NCBI GenBank assembly: GCA_963969395.1
Contig: OZ017803.1
Location: 3,658,001-3,722,000, forward strand
Reading direction: 5' to 3'
Length of the DNA stretch: 64,000 bases
From: Pseudoscleropodium purum
Lineage: Eukaryota; Streptophyta; Bryopsida; Hypnales; Brachytheciaceae
Shown here: positions 37,641 through 49,310 of the stretch, piece after piece
Position numbering within the stretch: position 1 is the first letter of the stretch
Layout of the letters: every line of letters begins with the position of its first letter
Program-made: the position numbers and the translations under genes
Notes under the pieces: generated by a model
Databases searched by the model: none
What the model was told of the DNA's origin: nothing
Seen by the model: the letters and a program-made list of their open reading frames with translations, nothing else

Positions 37641-37659
37641 GGAGCCATTTTGTGTATAT

Positions 37660-38160
37660 TGCACATACTTGTATTTATTTATTTTAAAAAATTTGAACAT
37701 TTAATCATTAAAGGCTATTATTTCAGAGCAAGCTAAGAACGTCAAAAATTGGGAACATTGTCACACTGTCACACTACAAGAGAAAAGGGTGTTTTAAGTG
37801 AGTTTTTAAATATAGTCCTCGACATAAGATTTTAGGTAATGACCTTTGATGAGATTTATAGCAAAATTTTACTAAAAAAACACATGTTTTTCTAATAAAA
37901 CAAACCTATATTTCTAAAACTATAAAATATTCGTAAAAGAAAGAATTAAAATTCTATTATGTATAAGTTTAAAGAAACTTACAAAGGAATTGAAAAACAT
38001 TAAGATGGATGAAAAAATCAAGACTTTGTGTGGGTGGTACATATTTGCATTCATTTTTGGTTCAAAATTTGATTCATTGGTCATTAAAGGGTATTACTTG
38101 GGAGCAAGCTAAGAATATAAAAAATTGTTAACATTGTCATTGGTCAAGCTTAATACTCTT
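37660..38160 (+). repeat. Pair of short direct repeats
   Basis: A block with CATTAAAGG(C/G)TATTA and GAGCAAGCTAAGAA and AACATTGTCA occurs near 37705-37765 and again near 38085-38150. It abuts the truncation point of the preceding TTAA element, so the truncation may be linked to insertion of this sequence. Confidence 0.5.
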
Positions 38161-39148
38161 AAAAAATGTTTTAGAAAAACTATGGTTTCAATTAGAAACA
38201 CTTAACTTTGACAATGTTAGTACATTGTCCCAACAAAGATTATTGCCTAGAATGTAGACCTTCTTCTATTGATCTAAGAGGCTAGGATTGCTATTAAAAA
38301 TGATATATAACAAACACTTGAAAATTTATAGTTTATTCATATACTATTCATTAAATACAAAGCCAATATAGTTTAGAATCTTCTTCAATTCTCAACAATC
38401 AAGATCCAATAATCAAAAGAGTATTATTTCATTTAACAAAAGAGTATTATTTACATTATACTCTTCCATATTAAACACTATGCAAGCTATATCAAAAGAT
38501 TTTCAAAGTGGTTATGTTCATAATGATTTCATTTCAGAAGATTAAATGTACAAGACAATTGCTAATTTTATTTCCAATTTTCAAATGAGTCAACATGACA
38601 TAATGAAGCAAAGATAAAGACACTTAGTGTGAAAGAGTAGACAAACAAGACAATAAGAAACAATCTAAAATGATTGTCTCTTATAAAAGGACAACTTGAA
38701 CCAAGAATGCAACAAGAAGACCTACTTGGATAAGATCTCTCCAAATTGTTACTTTAAGAAAAAAATTGAACCAAATCTATGACTATGTGCAAGAGCACAA
38801 CTACTATAATCCTAATAGGAGTGAATGTCTTGTAAGCAAGAAAAAAAAAAGCACAATAGAAACCACAATACCTAAAGCACATCACCAACCTAAAACATAC
38901 ATGATAAACATGTATTACATAATACACATAGTACAACTTCTTACCAACATGTTTCCTATGACAAATGGACCTCCTCACATTTTTCAATTTGTCTCTTCCC
39001 AAACAAAAGTAACTACATCCAATTGCATACTAATCAAAGATAAGGCATTAAAAACATTAAAAAAAAATACCTTGAGGAGTAATGTGATCACCTACCAATC
39101 AAGCACAACATGACTAAAAATTTCTTAGAAGAAAATAGGGCAAACATT
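38161..39148. other. 3' flank of the kinase gene
   Basis: AT-rich DNA with overlapping short open frames on both strands (38754-39113) of low-complexity composition; no gene supported. Confidence 0.4.
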
Positions 39149-40516
39149 CTAAAGTCTAAAACATCCTAACCAATTGCAAACTACATCTCGTCTAGAAGCC
39201 CTTCTCCACCCCACATTTTGTAAATTAATGAATCTGACTATCTTCTTGAAATTAGGTCTTTCTAAAGGATTGGGATGCCAACATCTATTCAACAATTTCC
39301 TAATCCAAGGCTCAACATCATCAGGCAAAATGGGTCTCCCACCTTCCAGAACAACATCATAATTGTTCAACAACACATCTTCAAAAGGAAGTTGCCCCGT
39401 GATCATTTCATAACATGTCATTGCAAAACTATAGACATCTGCTGCTTCCGTGAACAAGTTAGGTGTAATGTTGCGATCTTTCACACCTTGCAATATCTCT
39501 GGAGCTCTCCAAAATCCTGTCCCCACAACTCCCACCGAGCATTCATAATCTGCTACAACACATTGATACCAACCATTGAAGCCAACAAGACCGATGGTTG
39601 GATCAAATCCCGTCACAAATGGATTAATGAGCACGTTTGATGCTTTGAGGTCCCTGTGGACAATGTTGAAATCTGACAAAGTCTCCATCCCCAACGCAAT
39701 CTGTTGCATATTGCGTTTAAGTTCAAAAGCAGAGAAAGGGGAGCTTCGGTTGCCATTGCCTTGCATTCTCAAATCAATGAGCTTCCGCAAGTCACCCCAA
39801 CGCCTTGGCATACGAAATGCAAACCTACCGTTTGGCAACAAGACGCCTCCCCGTACTCGAGACATATGCATTGATCGACTCGTGAGAAGATCCTTAGTGA
39901 AGTGCTTCATCATCCCTGGGGGCCACTGCCTTTGAAGCTCTTGTAAGGAAGTGCCCTCCTTGAACACCTTCAACACGTAGTTGAAATCTCCACCGGGCAT
40001 AGCACCGGGAAACGCAATCCTTGCTTCGAAAATTTCAGCTTGGGCTCCTTCTGCAATCTTCGCTCCCACCTCTAAACGATCACCCCAATCGACAAAAAAA
40101 TGAAGTCTTGCCTCAGGCCACTGGTTCCGAAGACGCTGCAAAATCTCGGCGTTGGTGAGATGCGTTTCTTCATCTCTTGAAGCTTGGTCAGCAGCTCTTG
40201 CTTGATGCTCAACACCAGAGGAGGACTGAAGTTCACTCCAATGAACCCTAGAAGCTTCAATCTCAAACTCTACGTCAATTACAAACGCACTCCGACTTTG
40301 GAGCATTCTCTCAATGCGTGCGGAAGAGTAGGTGGACGAGGAGGGAACTCCAGAATTCGCATTCAAAAGAGATGGTGGAGTGAAATTGGGAAAGCCATCA
40401 GGGATTGAGCGACATTCAGAGCTCCTGGCTTCCGAGGTAGAATCTATAAGGGAGGCGGTACTGTTGGGGTTACGGTTTGAGTTTCCTACTTTGACGATCT
40501 CTTGTTTTTCTGCCAT
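39149..40516 (-). CDS. Intronless tyrosine-kinase-like (TKL/Raf-type) protein kinase
   Basis: Probable cytosolic Ser/Thr protein kinase of 455 residues; no signal peptide or membrane segment. The start is the ATG at 40516 (MAEKQEIVKV); the frame is open 14 codons further but without ATG. The N-terminal 140 residues are Ser-rich and low in complexity. Kinase domain about 148-440: loop IAEGAQAEIFEA, ATP-anchoring Lys in YVLKVFK (about 183), catalytic HRDLKASNVLI (287-297), metal-binding motif as DYE rather than DFG (about 323-325), GFWRAPEIL, ADVYSFAMTCYEMITGQLPF and the terminal CWHPNPLERP. A Gly/Phe-rich insertion (NPFVTGFDPTIGLVGFNGWY) separates the HRD and DYE loops. The catalytic Asp and Lys are intact, so activity is possible despite DYE. 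Lack of introns could reflect retroposition, but no poly-A trace was seen. The upstream 40560-40910 is GC-richer and presumably promoter and leader. Confidence 0.85.
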   Translation of the reverse strand: MAEKQEIVKVGNSNRNPNSTASLIDSTSEARSSECRSIPDGFPNFTPPSLLNANSGVPSSSTYSSARIERMLQSRSAFVIDVEFEIEASRVHWSELQSSSGVEHQARAADQASRDEETHLTNAEILQRLRNQWPEARLHFFVDWGDRLEVGAKIAEGAQAEIFEARIAFPGAMPGGDFNYVLKVFKEGTSLQELQRQWPPGMMKHFTKDLLTSRSMHMSRVRGGVLLPNGRFAFRMPRRWGDLRKLIDLRMQGNGNRSSPFSAFELKRNMQQIALGMETLSDFNIVHRDLKASNVLINPFVTGFDPTIGLVGFNGWYQCVVADYECSVGVVGTGFWRAPEILQGVKDRNITPNLFTEAADVYSFAMTCYEMITGQLPFEDVLLNNYDVVLEGGRPILPDDVEPWIRKLLNRCWHPNPLERPNFKKIVRFINLQNVGWRRASRRDVVCNWLGCFRL

Positions 40517-41288
40517 CACTACATTTGCACTTGTACTTCTTTCAAACTCAGACAACACCTTCTACAAACAGCTAGCACACAGATCGACAAGCTTCTAGAG
40601 GGAATGGTTTCGGTTGGTGCGGTTCCAACGCTATCCTGACATTTCGTACTTGGACAAAATGCAGAAAAAACGCAGACCAAACGGAGATGGATGCAAACGC
40701 AGACTGTAATGAGAAGACGGAAGATTGGAAGTTATCGAGGGAAGACGAAGGAACGGGAAGAGTCGAAAAACCTGAGCTTCTTCTCGCAAGCTGCACCTGC
40801 ACCTTGCGTGGAAGAGCATCGAAGTAAAAGACTTGGAGGAAGTCAAGCTAACACGGTTTTCAGCACTTTCCCGTCACTTGCTGCCTTGCTGGACTTCACT
40901 TCATAGCAGTGGAACTAGTGTGCCCTACCGTTGCCACAGTAAAACTAATACGGAGTAAAATGAAAGTTAAAGTATTTTTTTCTCATTTTTTTTATTCATA
41001 TTCAAATATAACTAAAAAATTCAGTAAATTATGTGCAAATAATTAGCCTCCAGTGGCGAGCTGGTAATGCTTGAGTCAGGAGTGAATTATGTGATGTTTG
41101 CACAGTATGTCTATTGTGTTTTCCAAGTTCGGTGTTTAACTTACTAATGTGGCATCGTGTTTGTCCTAATAGGTTATTTGAATTTGATAGGATTACACTA
41201 CCAGACAGCTGTCTTTGATTTTCAGTACTTTGTGATTTGGGCACTGCGCCATTGCCTAACAGTACAATTGTCAAGTTCTTCTCTCTTC
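40517..41288. other. Promoter and leader region of the kinase
   Basis: From 40517 to about 40910 the composition resembles transcribed leader; small open frames on both strands have no family features. The remainder is AT-rich spacer. Confidence 0.4.
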
Positions 41289-42003
41289 TTAACCCTAAAG
41301 TTCTTCGACTACATTTTCACCAGAAATGTTCAAAAACTGTCATTTCTAGTAACAACTTTTTTGACACATGTAATCGTAGGATCTTGTAGTAGCTGACTTG
41401 AGAAGATGTACAAAAAAAATTCAGAAATTTCAACTGTGTGGATTGCAAGATATTAGCATTTGAAATGACAAAAAACCATCTTTGGGCCCTACAAAAATAT
41501 GGGCAGTTGTACTTCTCTAGGTCACATTTGTATGAAAAAATGTTAGAAATAGTGGTTACAATCTTTGAATTCATTCTTCAAGTCAAGTTGGCTATATGCT
41601 TGAAAAATTTCACATCATTTGGAATTTTACAACATACAAGAAAAAAGTAGTAAGTAGAAAGAAGGAGAGAATGATTCAAAATATTAAATTGTTAACAATT
41701 TATTTATGGAATTGAAAAATTGTTAATCCCAATGGTTGTAATGTTGTAATAAAGAATCTCCAATGAATGTGTTTGTTTTTTTCAAAAATAATGAAAATCA
41801 AGTTAAATAAAGGACTTTGAAGTTTGTCTTAGGGTAGAGATTCAATAACAACCCATAACTCCCGCAAACGAAAATTCCTCATAACTTTTGATTTATTCAT
41901 CAAAATGGAATGATTCAAAGCTTTTCAAGTATATACTCCAGAGTATAAATCTAGAAATTCAGTTTTTTAATTTAAATTTCTTAAAAAGTGATTTCTAAAG
42001 AAG
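41289..42003 (+). mobile_element. TTAA-bounded repeat, subfamily 2, left part only
   Basis: Begins TTAACCCTAAAGTTCTTCGA; matches other subfamily 2 copies through AATCGTAGGATCTTG, CCCAATGGTTGTAATG and AAAATGGAATGATTCAAAGC, then diverges near 42003. No right end. Confidence 0.7.
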
Positions 42004-45000
42004 TTTCTTTTGCTATACAGGTAGCCCTCTAAGTAATGAAAATACACATTGTACAAAAATCAAGAAATAAAATGCTATCAACATTCATGTCAATGCTGAA
42101 ATTGTTCACATGATGTCTAAACCAGAACATAGGGATGTGCCATGTGTCGACTGTCAACACAAACTAGTCATTACTTTGTTTGAAGCTAAATTCAAAGTGC
42201 TATAACTTTTGCATCCAATATCCAAATTCAAAAAAATTTGTTGATAAATTTTTTTCTCTTTCTTCTAGTTTGTGTGGTAAAATTTACAAATCAATATAAG
42301 ATTTATAGATTATTTGTAAGCCAATTGAAGTTCACAAGCTCAAATTGAGTCCACCTATTTGTATTTGAATACTGCAACTTTGGGAGCTTGTATCTCCTTC
42401 ATCCAATGTTTGTTTTCAAGAAAAATTATTGAATTATGTTCCCCTTGAAGTCTAGATATTGTGGTTAAAATTTCATGTCAATCCAAGTTGTTTTGAATGT
42501 TTGGGAGCAATTCAAAATTCAAAATCCCCACATTTTTGGATTACAATAAATTTCGGCGACTTGTTTCTTCTTCATATAATGTCAGTTTCTAATCATTTTG
42601 TTTGAAAAAGTTGCGCATACTAGTCTAGTTTGTGTGGTTAAAATTTCACATCAATCCAAAAAAATATGAGCGACTGAGAAACATTTTAGTAGAAGGAGTT
42701 TCAACCTCATGTGTGTGTTTTTCAACTTTTCTTACTCTTTTTTACATTTCAAAGTCATTTTGCAAACCTCACTAAATTCAAGCCTTTATTATGAGTAAAA
42801 CCATACATGATGGTGAACCATGTCACTTGATCGATAGCCTAAAATCACACACATGGAATGGCAGTTTGTCACTACCTCAAGTCAGTTTCATTTCTACATC
42901 TCCTGTGCATCGTTTAAGAGACTTCTACAAGGATGGGTCTTAACCCCAAAGTGACAAAGAAGGACAGAAAGTGTCCTCTGGGGGTTTGTATTGCCGAAAA
43001 CTGGAACTTTGGGGATTCTATGGAGAAAACGTTCAATGAACTTCACGTAGGTCTGTATCAGAGCTTTGCAATCAGATTATTGCTGTGGACTTTAGGGTTT
43101 ACGTCACCGGAGAGAAGATTGGGTTTAGCCTTCAGACACCCGGAGAAGAAGACCCCATGTGTCTGTTGCCGTGGCATGTGAGCTGGCTGCAAAACTAACT
43201 TCGTGTATATTGGTGGTCTCCTTGAAAGGAGGTAATAACCTAAATTTCTGCCATTCCTAATATGAAATACATAGTCAATAATCCTTCAGATTACTTGAAA
43301 TTATAAGTACACCACTAACCTCTGTCCAAAGTACCCTATTCCTTTTACAGGTATGACGGAGGTGAAAAGATGGACTTTATAGTTGTATACCTGCACAACT
43401 CCAGAAACTCCCCTAAAAATCATTGGCCATGTTCGTCACAAGTAAAAATACGGATTCAATACCTGAGCAGCGCTGAGAATTGCCAAAAAAGATTCAGTAA
43501 TGGAGAGCACCTATCATACTTGCATTTACGGTAACAAATGCAACATAAAATTGGGAAACTTTGATAATTATGTAAATAAATCCCCATCCAACAAGCTCTA
43601 AGCAGCCCCTCATACCAGCGCGGTGCTTCCTAAAACTGCTTATGCTTTCTCCTACCTCCCAATGCCCAACTGCCATACCAAACACATCAAAAGTTCCGGA
43701 CAAGGCACTCAAAAGGGCGATGGGAAGTCTTCCATAAGCCTCAAAGCAAATGAAGTAATGCTCACAGCCGCATCAAATGGCTCCACGAAAGGCAAGACTA
43801 AGAGGACAAGAAATATCAAAGAAATGCAAAATAAGCTTAGGCCCGATACAAACAAGCATTCGGACATAATAATTTCAAAGGTCATTAGATGAAATAGCAT
43901 CCTTGTCTAGTGAAGTGTTCAAACCTAGTATTTATCCACTTTTTCAAAGCACCAAATCACCAACTAATGTAGCTAACTCAATAGAAAAAAGGGAGAAGTT
44001 TTGGGGCTTATTTTGGGGATGACTCCAAACTTTCCCGCTAGAAGAGTGCTCCTACTATATTCGCAATGTTAAAGAAAGTGTTGCAAGGATTAGAGGTGCT
44101 AGAAGGTTTGAAGCTACATCCAATGAACTAGATAGCACAGACAATGGCCTAATGACATGGAAGTATTTCGGGAGGATGAAAGATTGGACATAGTGTCATT
44201 GTTCACACTTTTTCTAGTCGCTTGTTTGGAGATGCCTTAGTTGCCTAAAAGGTAGGATTGAGACCTTATCAAGAGTGATAAAGAGTGTAAGAATAGCTCC
44301 ACCATATCAATGTATAGAAGACTTTGAAATGTTTTTTACTGAGTGATGTTGTAGGCTAGTTGCCATTCCATCTTCCCTTTTCAAGAAGAGTTGCACTACA
44401 ATCTACACTTCATTCCTCGACAATGCCTAACCCAACTTCTTTCACATCATCAATGACATCATGAAAGAGAGATGACTCCTCCATAGATAAACAAAGGATT
44501 GAAGTCATTGCATGAGCTTTCGCATGGGCGGAAAAGTCCTTGAAAATGGAGTCATTAGGAAAAATTCCAGGCCTCAATAACGTTGCGAATTCTGCACTCC
44601 TCTGGTGCAATTATGGAAAAAAAAATGAAAATGAAAATGATTTTTTAGAATTTAGAATTTGACATGACATTGTCAGTGCCACATCGTCGTTGCATAAGAT
44701 TGGTTAAAATCTTTTTTTTTTTTTAATATTGTTTTCATTTTTTCTATTTTTGCACTGAGGGGTGCCCAAATTTTTTAAAAACTCACAGCCTTGTTGAGGA
44801 TTCAAAGTCTTTGTAACTGTAATAGATTGCCTATGAAAACTAGAAAGCCTTTTTGTGTGGTGGAGCCCCCAAACACTCCCTTCCCGTGACAATGACGATC
44901 ATGCCTGCATTCCAGTGTTGGGACGAAGCTCCTCGAAAAGGGAGGGGCAAGCCCAGTGCTGAACAGTGCCAACACAACACCGCCCCAAAGGGGGTGTGGG

Positions 45001-46062
45001 GTGTGAAAAAAGCATGATACAATGTAGGAAAGTCCTCATTGGTTGAACTGATTATTGGTACACAGTACTTAGTCCCAATGCCTATCATGTTGACTTCATG
45101 AGCAGGATGACTTTGTGTTTGCAATCAACCAGGTCAATGGAGCTTTTTCTTCTTCTTCTTCTGTGAAGCCCTTCAACAAAGCCTGCCACAAGCAAGTCCA
45201 CAACAGGGCTTTTTTTCTTTTCTTTTCTTTTTCTCATTTTTTTATGAATTGTCAAAGTGGCAATATAAAATGTTATTGTGGTGCTTCAAATTTTCAACAT
45301 TCATCCACATTCACATATATTCGATGGAAAATATCACACTAGTACATCACATATTTATAATTTTGTTTTCATTCACAATTTGGCGATTTCGTCCAATATT
45401 TTTTTCGTGATTTGAAGCTTTTTGGTGAAAAACTTCATGAATTGTCATCAATTTTAGCCAAATTATTTTTTTCTGGTGCAATCTAGCACTATAAAGCCAA
45501 ACAAAAAGCCTTGGTCCACAACAATAACTTTGTCACAAAACCCCCTAAAAAAACAAAACAAAAACAAACGCTGCAGATGGATGGATGACAGTCATGAGTC
45601 ACCGATGACACTACCTTGAAACTTATCTTTTGTGGCAGCTTCTGAAACTCAATTTTCCTGACTGACACTCAAACAATGGCCAAGTCAAGCCAAGTGGGGC
45701 TCCCTGAGATGGTTTGGTAATAACATTAATTGGTTTGAGGATGTGGGAAAGACTTTGAGAAATAAGCCTACTTATGATAACATTGTTTAGGGAGCAGTTC
45801 CACCTGCAAACTCCTACTGAAATGTGGCTTCTATTGTAGTGGAAATGCGACAGTTTAGAGCTCCACTGCATCGCCACTAAGGTAGGAGGTCCATAAGCCA
45901 ACCATTTTAGAGCTGGAATTGATTTTTCAGGAGACGAAACTTCTTGAAATATTTTTCAGAAAATTTTCCATGAAAGACAAGTAGAATTGGCATCTAATCC
46001 AAGTCGTTTCATATTTTTTTGGAGCTTTGTGGAATTGGTTATGAAATTTTGAAGTTGAAGTG
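42004..46062. other. Gene-poor stretch with unsupported small open frames
   Basis: An 82-codon frame at 42933-43181 (MGLNPKVTKKDRK..., with a CVCC near the end) lies in less AT-rich sequence but matches no family I know. On the minus strand 43900-43494 two overlapping frames in different phases encode hydrophobic stretches (CISLIFLVLLVLPFVE; GFIYIIIKVSQFYVAFV) and may be a decayed membrane-protein fragment. Nothing else is recognised. Confidence 0.35.
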
Positions 46063-46188
46063 GCATAGGGCTCTAATAGTGTCCACCTCCTACAATGTGC
46101 ATTGCTTGTATATGGCTGAAGGCTACAAAAAGCAGCATGTATATATAGTGTACATTTAAGGAGGTGGGTGCTTTTAGAGCCTATATGC
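46063..46188. repeat. Hairpin-forming inverted repeat, 126 bp
   Basis: The left arm (GCATAGGGCTCTAATAG, then CCACCTCCTACAATGT) pairs with the right arm (ACATTTAAGGAGGTGG, then CTTTTAGAGCCTATATGC). It is probably a small MITE remnant; a structured transcript is an alternative. Confidence 0.6.
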
Positions 46189-47253
46189 TTTTTAGAACCT
46201 CCTACTTTATGACTTTTCGATCTTGTTGGGCAACGTATGTTACAATGAGCTCTATCTATGCTATTCTTGAGGTCTTTTTGAGACCATAATAGAGCTTACA
46301 CAACTACACACAAACGCTTTGACTATGGAGAAATTGTTCTCTTTCATGGTGTCTTTGATAAAATAAAACAAGTTGGAAAAGGCATTATTGAGGGGTGAAG
46401 CGTGGATTGCATTGTGATTGTTTTGGAAGAAGTAGAATCACCATTGTAATTGATCCATGACTTTACTCTTTGAAAACTATTTCATGTTCCTTTTCCACCT
46501 TGAAAGCAATGGATTTGCTCTCACCAATAAGGTAGCAGGCACTTTTTGCATTCTTGAAAAGGAGACCCACAGAGTGAACCAAATTGTCTTCTATGGCTAC
46601 TTAGTGAATCCTAATCCTTAAATTAATTGGGAAGTCCCTCTTGGGCATCTAGCAAAGCATAATATCTTCCCAATATCAGAAGGACATACCATTGCCTCGT
46701 TACACAAAGTTATGTACTTAATTACTCACACTTAAAAAAAATCATTTACCAATAGTGGTGTAGAGCATGAATGAATAGTATGAGAGAAGGAAAAATTTAG
46801 TGACAAGTTCTAGCCTACTAATGTGCTTGTTGCAATTTCTTGATTTTATTTCTTTATAACAAATGAAACAACTTCATTGCAATGAATAGCACTGCTAGGC
46901 CTTACATTATATTATTAACCAACATTTTGGGGTCCCTTTTGCTCCTCTAGAAAGCAGAGAGCCCCTGAGCATGGCAATTTCCCAACCAACCAATGACTCT
47001 CTACAACTTCCTAGCCAAAACAATGACCTACTCTAGACTAAATGAAAATTACTCCCAAGGATGTATGAAGGAATTATCTCAAACTTGAAGGAGGAATAGT
47101 TTAGGTTGGTTAACCTTCAAAGGACAAACTAGTAACTATGTAAATCATCCCTTTCGGTACTATGTAAAAAAAACTCCAATACTCATTGGATGTCAAACTA
47201 TTTTGCAAGATTTCTCCTTTTTGCACAAAATTCTAAGGATGAACAATCTCTCT
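46189..47253. other. Gene-free spacer
   Basis: No gene or repeat recognised. Confidence 0.4.
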
Positions 47254-47530
47254 CATTAGAAGATATTTTGGGATTGGGAGGGCTGCTTCAAGCAGGCGCG
47301 TCGCAAACTTCCCCCTTGCAATTTTTGAGGAACGCTTGTTTCCAACAAAAAAATTTAAAAAAAACAAAAATTAATCTTGAAATGAAGAAAAAAACTGAAT
47401 TTTTTTTTGAATTTTTTTTCCAGATGTGGCAATCATTGTGCCATGTTAGCGAGCTACCATGGCCCCTTGTAGAGCAGTTCCTATAGTTTGGGAACTCGCA
47501 ACCCTCCCAGGGGTGAAAAACTCTTCTTAT
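47254..47530. mobile_element. Small MITE-like element, second family member
   Basis: Left end CATTAGAAGATATTTTGGGA; right end reads inverted as ATAAGAAGAGTTTTTCACCC. Internal inverted blocks GGGAGGGCTGC and GCAACCCTCCC flank a middle with long A/T runs and a GATGTGGCAATCATTGTGCC segment. Boundaries are approximate. Confidence 0.45.
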
Positions 47531-47592
47531 GTCTATCTTACATAGAAAGATTCTCTCCAATCCATTGGTTGAGAAAACAACCACAGTGTCCT

Positions 47593-48683
47593 TTAACCTT
47601 TAAAGGATCAAAATATATTTTTTTGGCAATATAGCGATTATGGGTAAATTACTACAAATGAAATTTTCACACAACACAGGGACCAATTTTTTTATGAAGG
47701 CCCAACAATTTTCATAACTTTTGACTATATGGTTAAAAAGTTATTGTATAATATGTAGGTTTCTTTGTTCGACATGTAATTTGGGTAAATTAGAAAAAAA
47801 ATCACTTTTTTCAAAAAGAAATTTGAAATTGGTTTTATAGATTTTTATATAGTTATATGGAAAGCTTTGAATCATTCTATTTTGATGAAAGAGATGAAAG
47901 TTATGAGGAGTTTTAGTTTGTAGGTAGTTATCAATTCTCTACTCTAAAATACACTTTAAAATCCTTTATTTAACTCAAATTTTAATATTTTTTGAAAAAA
48001 ATAAAATTATAAGATATAGATTGTTTATTATAACATGACAACCATTAAAATTGGAACTTTTCAATTCTATATCTAATTTATTAGCAATTTTGTATTTTCA
48101 ATCATTCTCTATTTTTTTCTACTTACTATTTTTTTCCTATATGTTGTATAATTCCAATTGATCTAAACTCTTACAAACATGTAGCCAACTTGCCTTGAAG
48201 AATGAATCCAAAGAAGCACTACCATGGTGGATATTTCTAAAATTTTTTCCACATCTTCTCAAACAAATGTATTACAAGATCCTACCATTAGAAGATTTTG
48301 GGGGGCCTGAGAGGGTTGCAAGTTCCCTGACATTTTTTGATTTTGCAAACTCGCTAAACCTATTGCCTAATGTGGCAAAACAATTGCCACGTCATTTTCC
48401 AAAATGAAAAATTAAGATTAAAATTTTTTTCAACTTTGTTTTTCATTTTAAGATTTTAAAAAAAAAATTCAATTTTTTTTTTCTAGTAGCATGGCGTTCT
48501 TTCATTGCGGGGGAATTGCAGGTAACAAAGGCCTGAAACGACCCTTCTATCCCCTCCAAACTCTTTTAATGAATTACATGTGTCCAAAAATGCTTGTTTT
48601 TTTCTAAAATTTGGCAATTGTACTAAATTGGCAATTCTATAGCGTTTATGGTAAAAATATAGTCAAGGAACTTCGAAGGTTAA
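47593..48683 (-). mobile_element. TTAA-bounded repeat, subfamily 2, inverted copy with insertion
   Basis: Read on the minus strand it starts TTAACCTTCGAAGTTCCTTG and ends, on the plus strand side, at TTAACCTTTAAAGGATCAAA. Subfamily 2 blocks appear in inverse order. It is about 1.09 kb long because a 286-bp element (48286-48571) sits between GATCCTAC and TTACATGTG, sequence that is continuous in other copies. Confidence 0.75.
48286..48571. mobile_element. Small MITE-like element nested in a TTAA-bounded repeat
   Basis: Ends CATTAGAAGATTTTGGGGGG and, inverted, CATTAAAAGAGTTTGGAGGG. It interrupts the older repeat, so both boundaries are defined by the empty-site sequence of other copies. The interior has GCCACGTCATTTTCC followed by A/T runs. 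Confidence 0.65.
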
Positions 48684-48707
48684 AGGGTTAACAATGTAAT
48701 ATATAGG

Positions 48708-48814
48708 GCAATGCTCTCTTCGTCAAGAATTGTGGGAAAAGTGGGTTGATGGGGAGGGCAAAGCTAGACAAGGAGGGCCACTTTTCACGCAATTCCTGAC
48801 AAAGAGAGCATTGC
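48708..48814. repeat. 107-bp hairpin with 38-bp arms
   Basis: The left arm GCAATGCTCTCTTCGTCAAG continuing to AAAAGTGGG pairs with the right arm CCACTTTTCACGCAATTCCT continuing to GAGAGCATTGC, with a few mismatches. The loop is about 31 bp. It could be a MITE end-to-end remnant or a hairpin RNA locus. Confidence 0.65.
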
Positions 48815-49089
48815 GTGGAGTAAATCAAATGACAAAAAACAAGTGACAAACAATCTACAAAATCCAATTTGGATGAATAATCCACAATCCACGATTATAC
48901 GTAGAAACCCATGTAATTACACTTGAAACCCTAATTACGCCAAATAACCCCTGCAAAATGAACTTGAAATTGATTGGCGGTGGTTTACGTCCAAAGTACT
49001 ATTACTTAGCCCAACCTTTGCATTGAGCATGGCTATAGTCTACCAGCAGCCATTATTCTCTATTGTACAAGGGGTCCGTCCAGGGCTAG

Positions 49090-49310
49090 GGAAGATTGAC
49101 CCTTCTAGAGTTCCACTAGAGAATAAATTTCAAAATTGCCCCCTATTTTGTGCTGCTCAAATTTTATTTTTCATCATGTTCCGTAGGTAATTCAGGGTCT
49201 CTGATTGCAAATATGAATTCAGAATTTACAAATTTTATCATATGTGGCAAATAAAAATTTTCAGTGTTTTCTACAAGGGCAAGAGAGGGGTCAATCCTCC
49301 CTGGCCGTGG
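49090..49310. repeat. Dispersed repeat fragment, partner of 13075-13420
   Basis: Shares CAAATATGAATTCAGA and neighbouring sequence with the block near 13300. No coding features. Confidence 0.45.

Noticed and set aside
40517..40558. Upstream GTG start for the kinase
   Set aside because: Eukaryotic genes start at ATG; the first in-frame ATG is at 40516.
42933..43181. 82-codon open frame as a gene
   Set aside because: No recognisable domain or supporting splice context; kept only as a note in the intergenic description.
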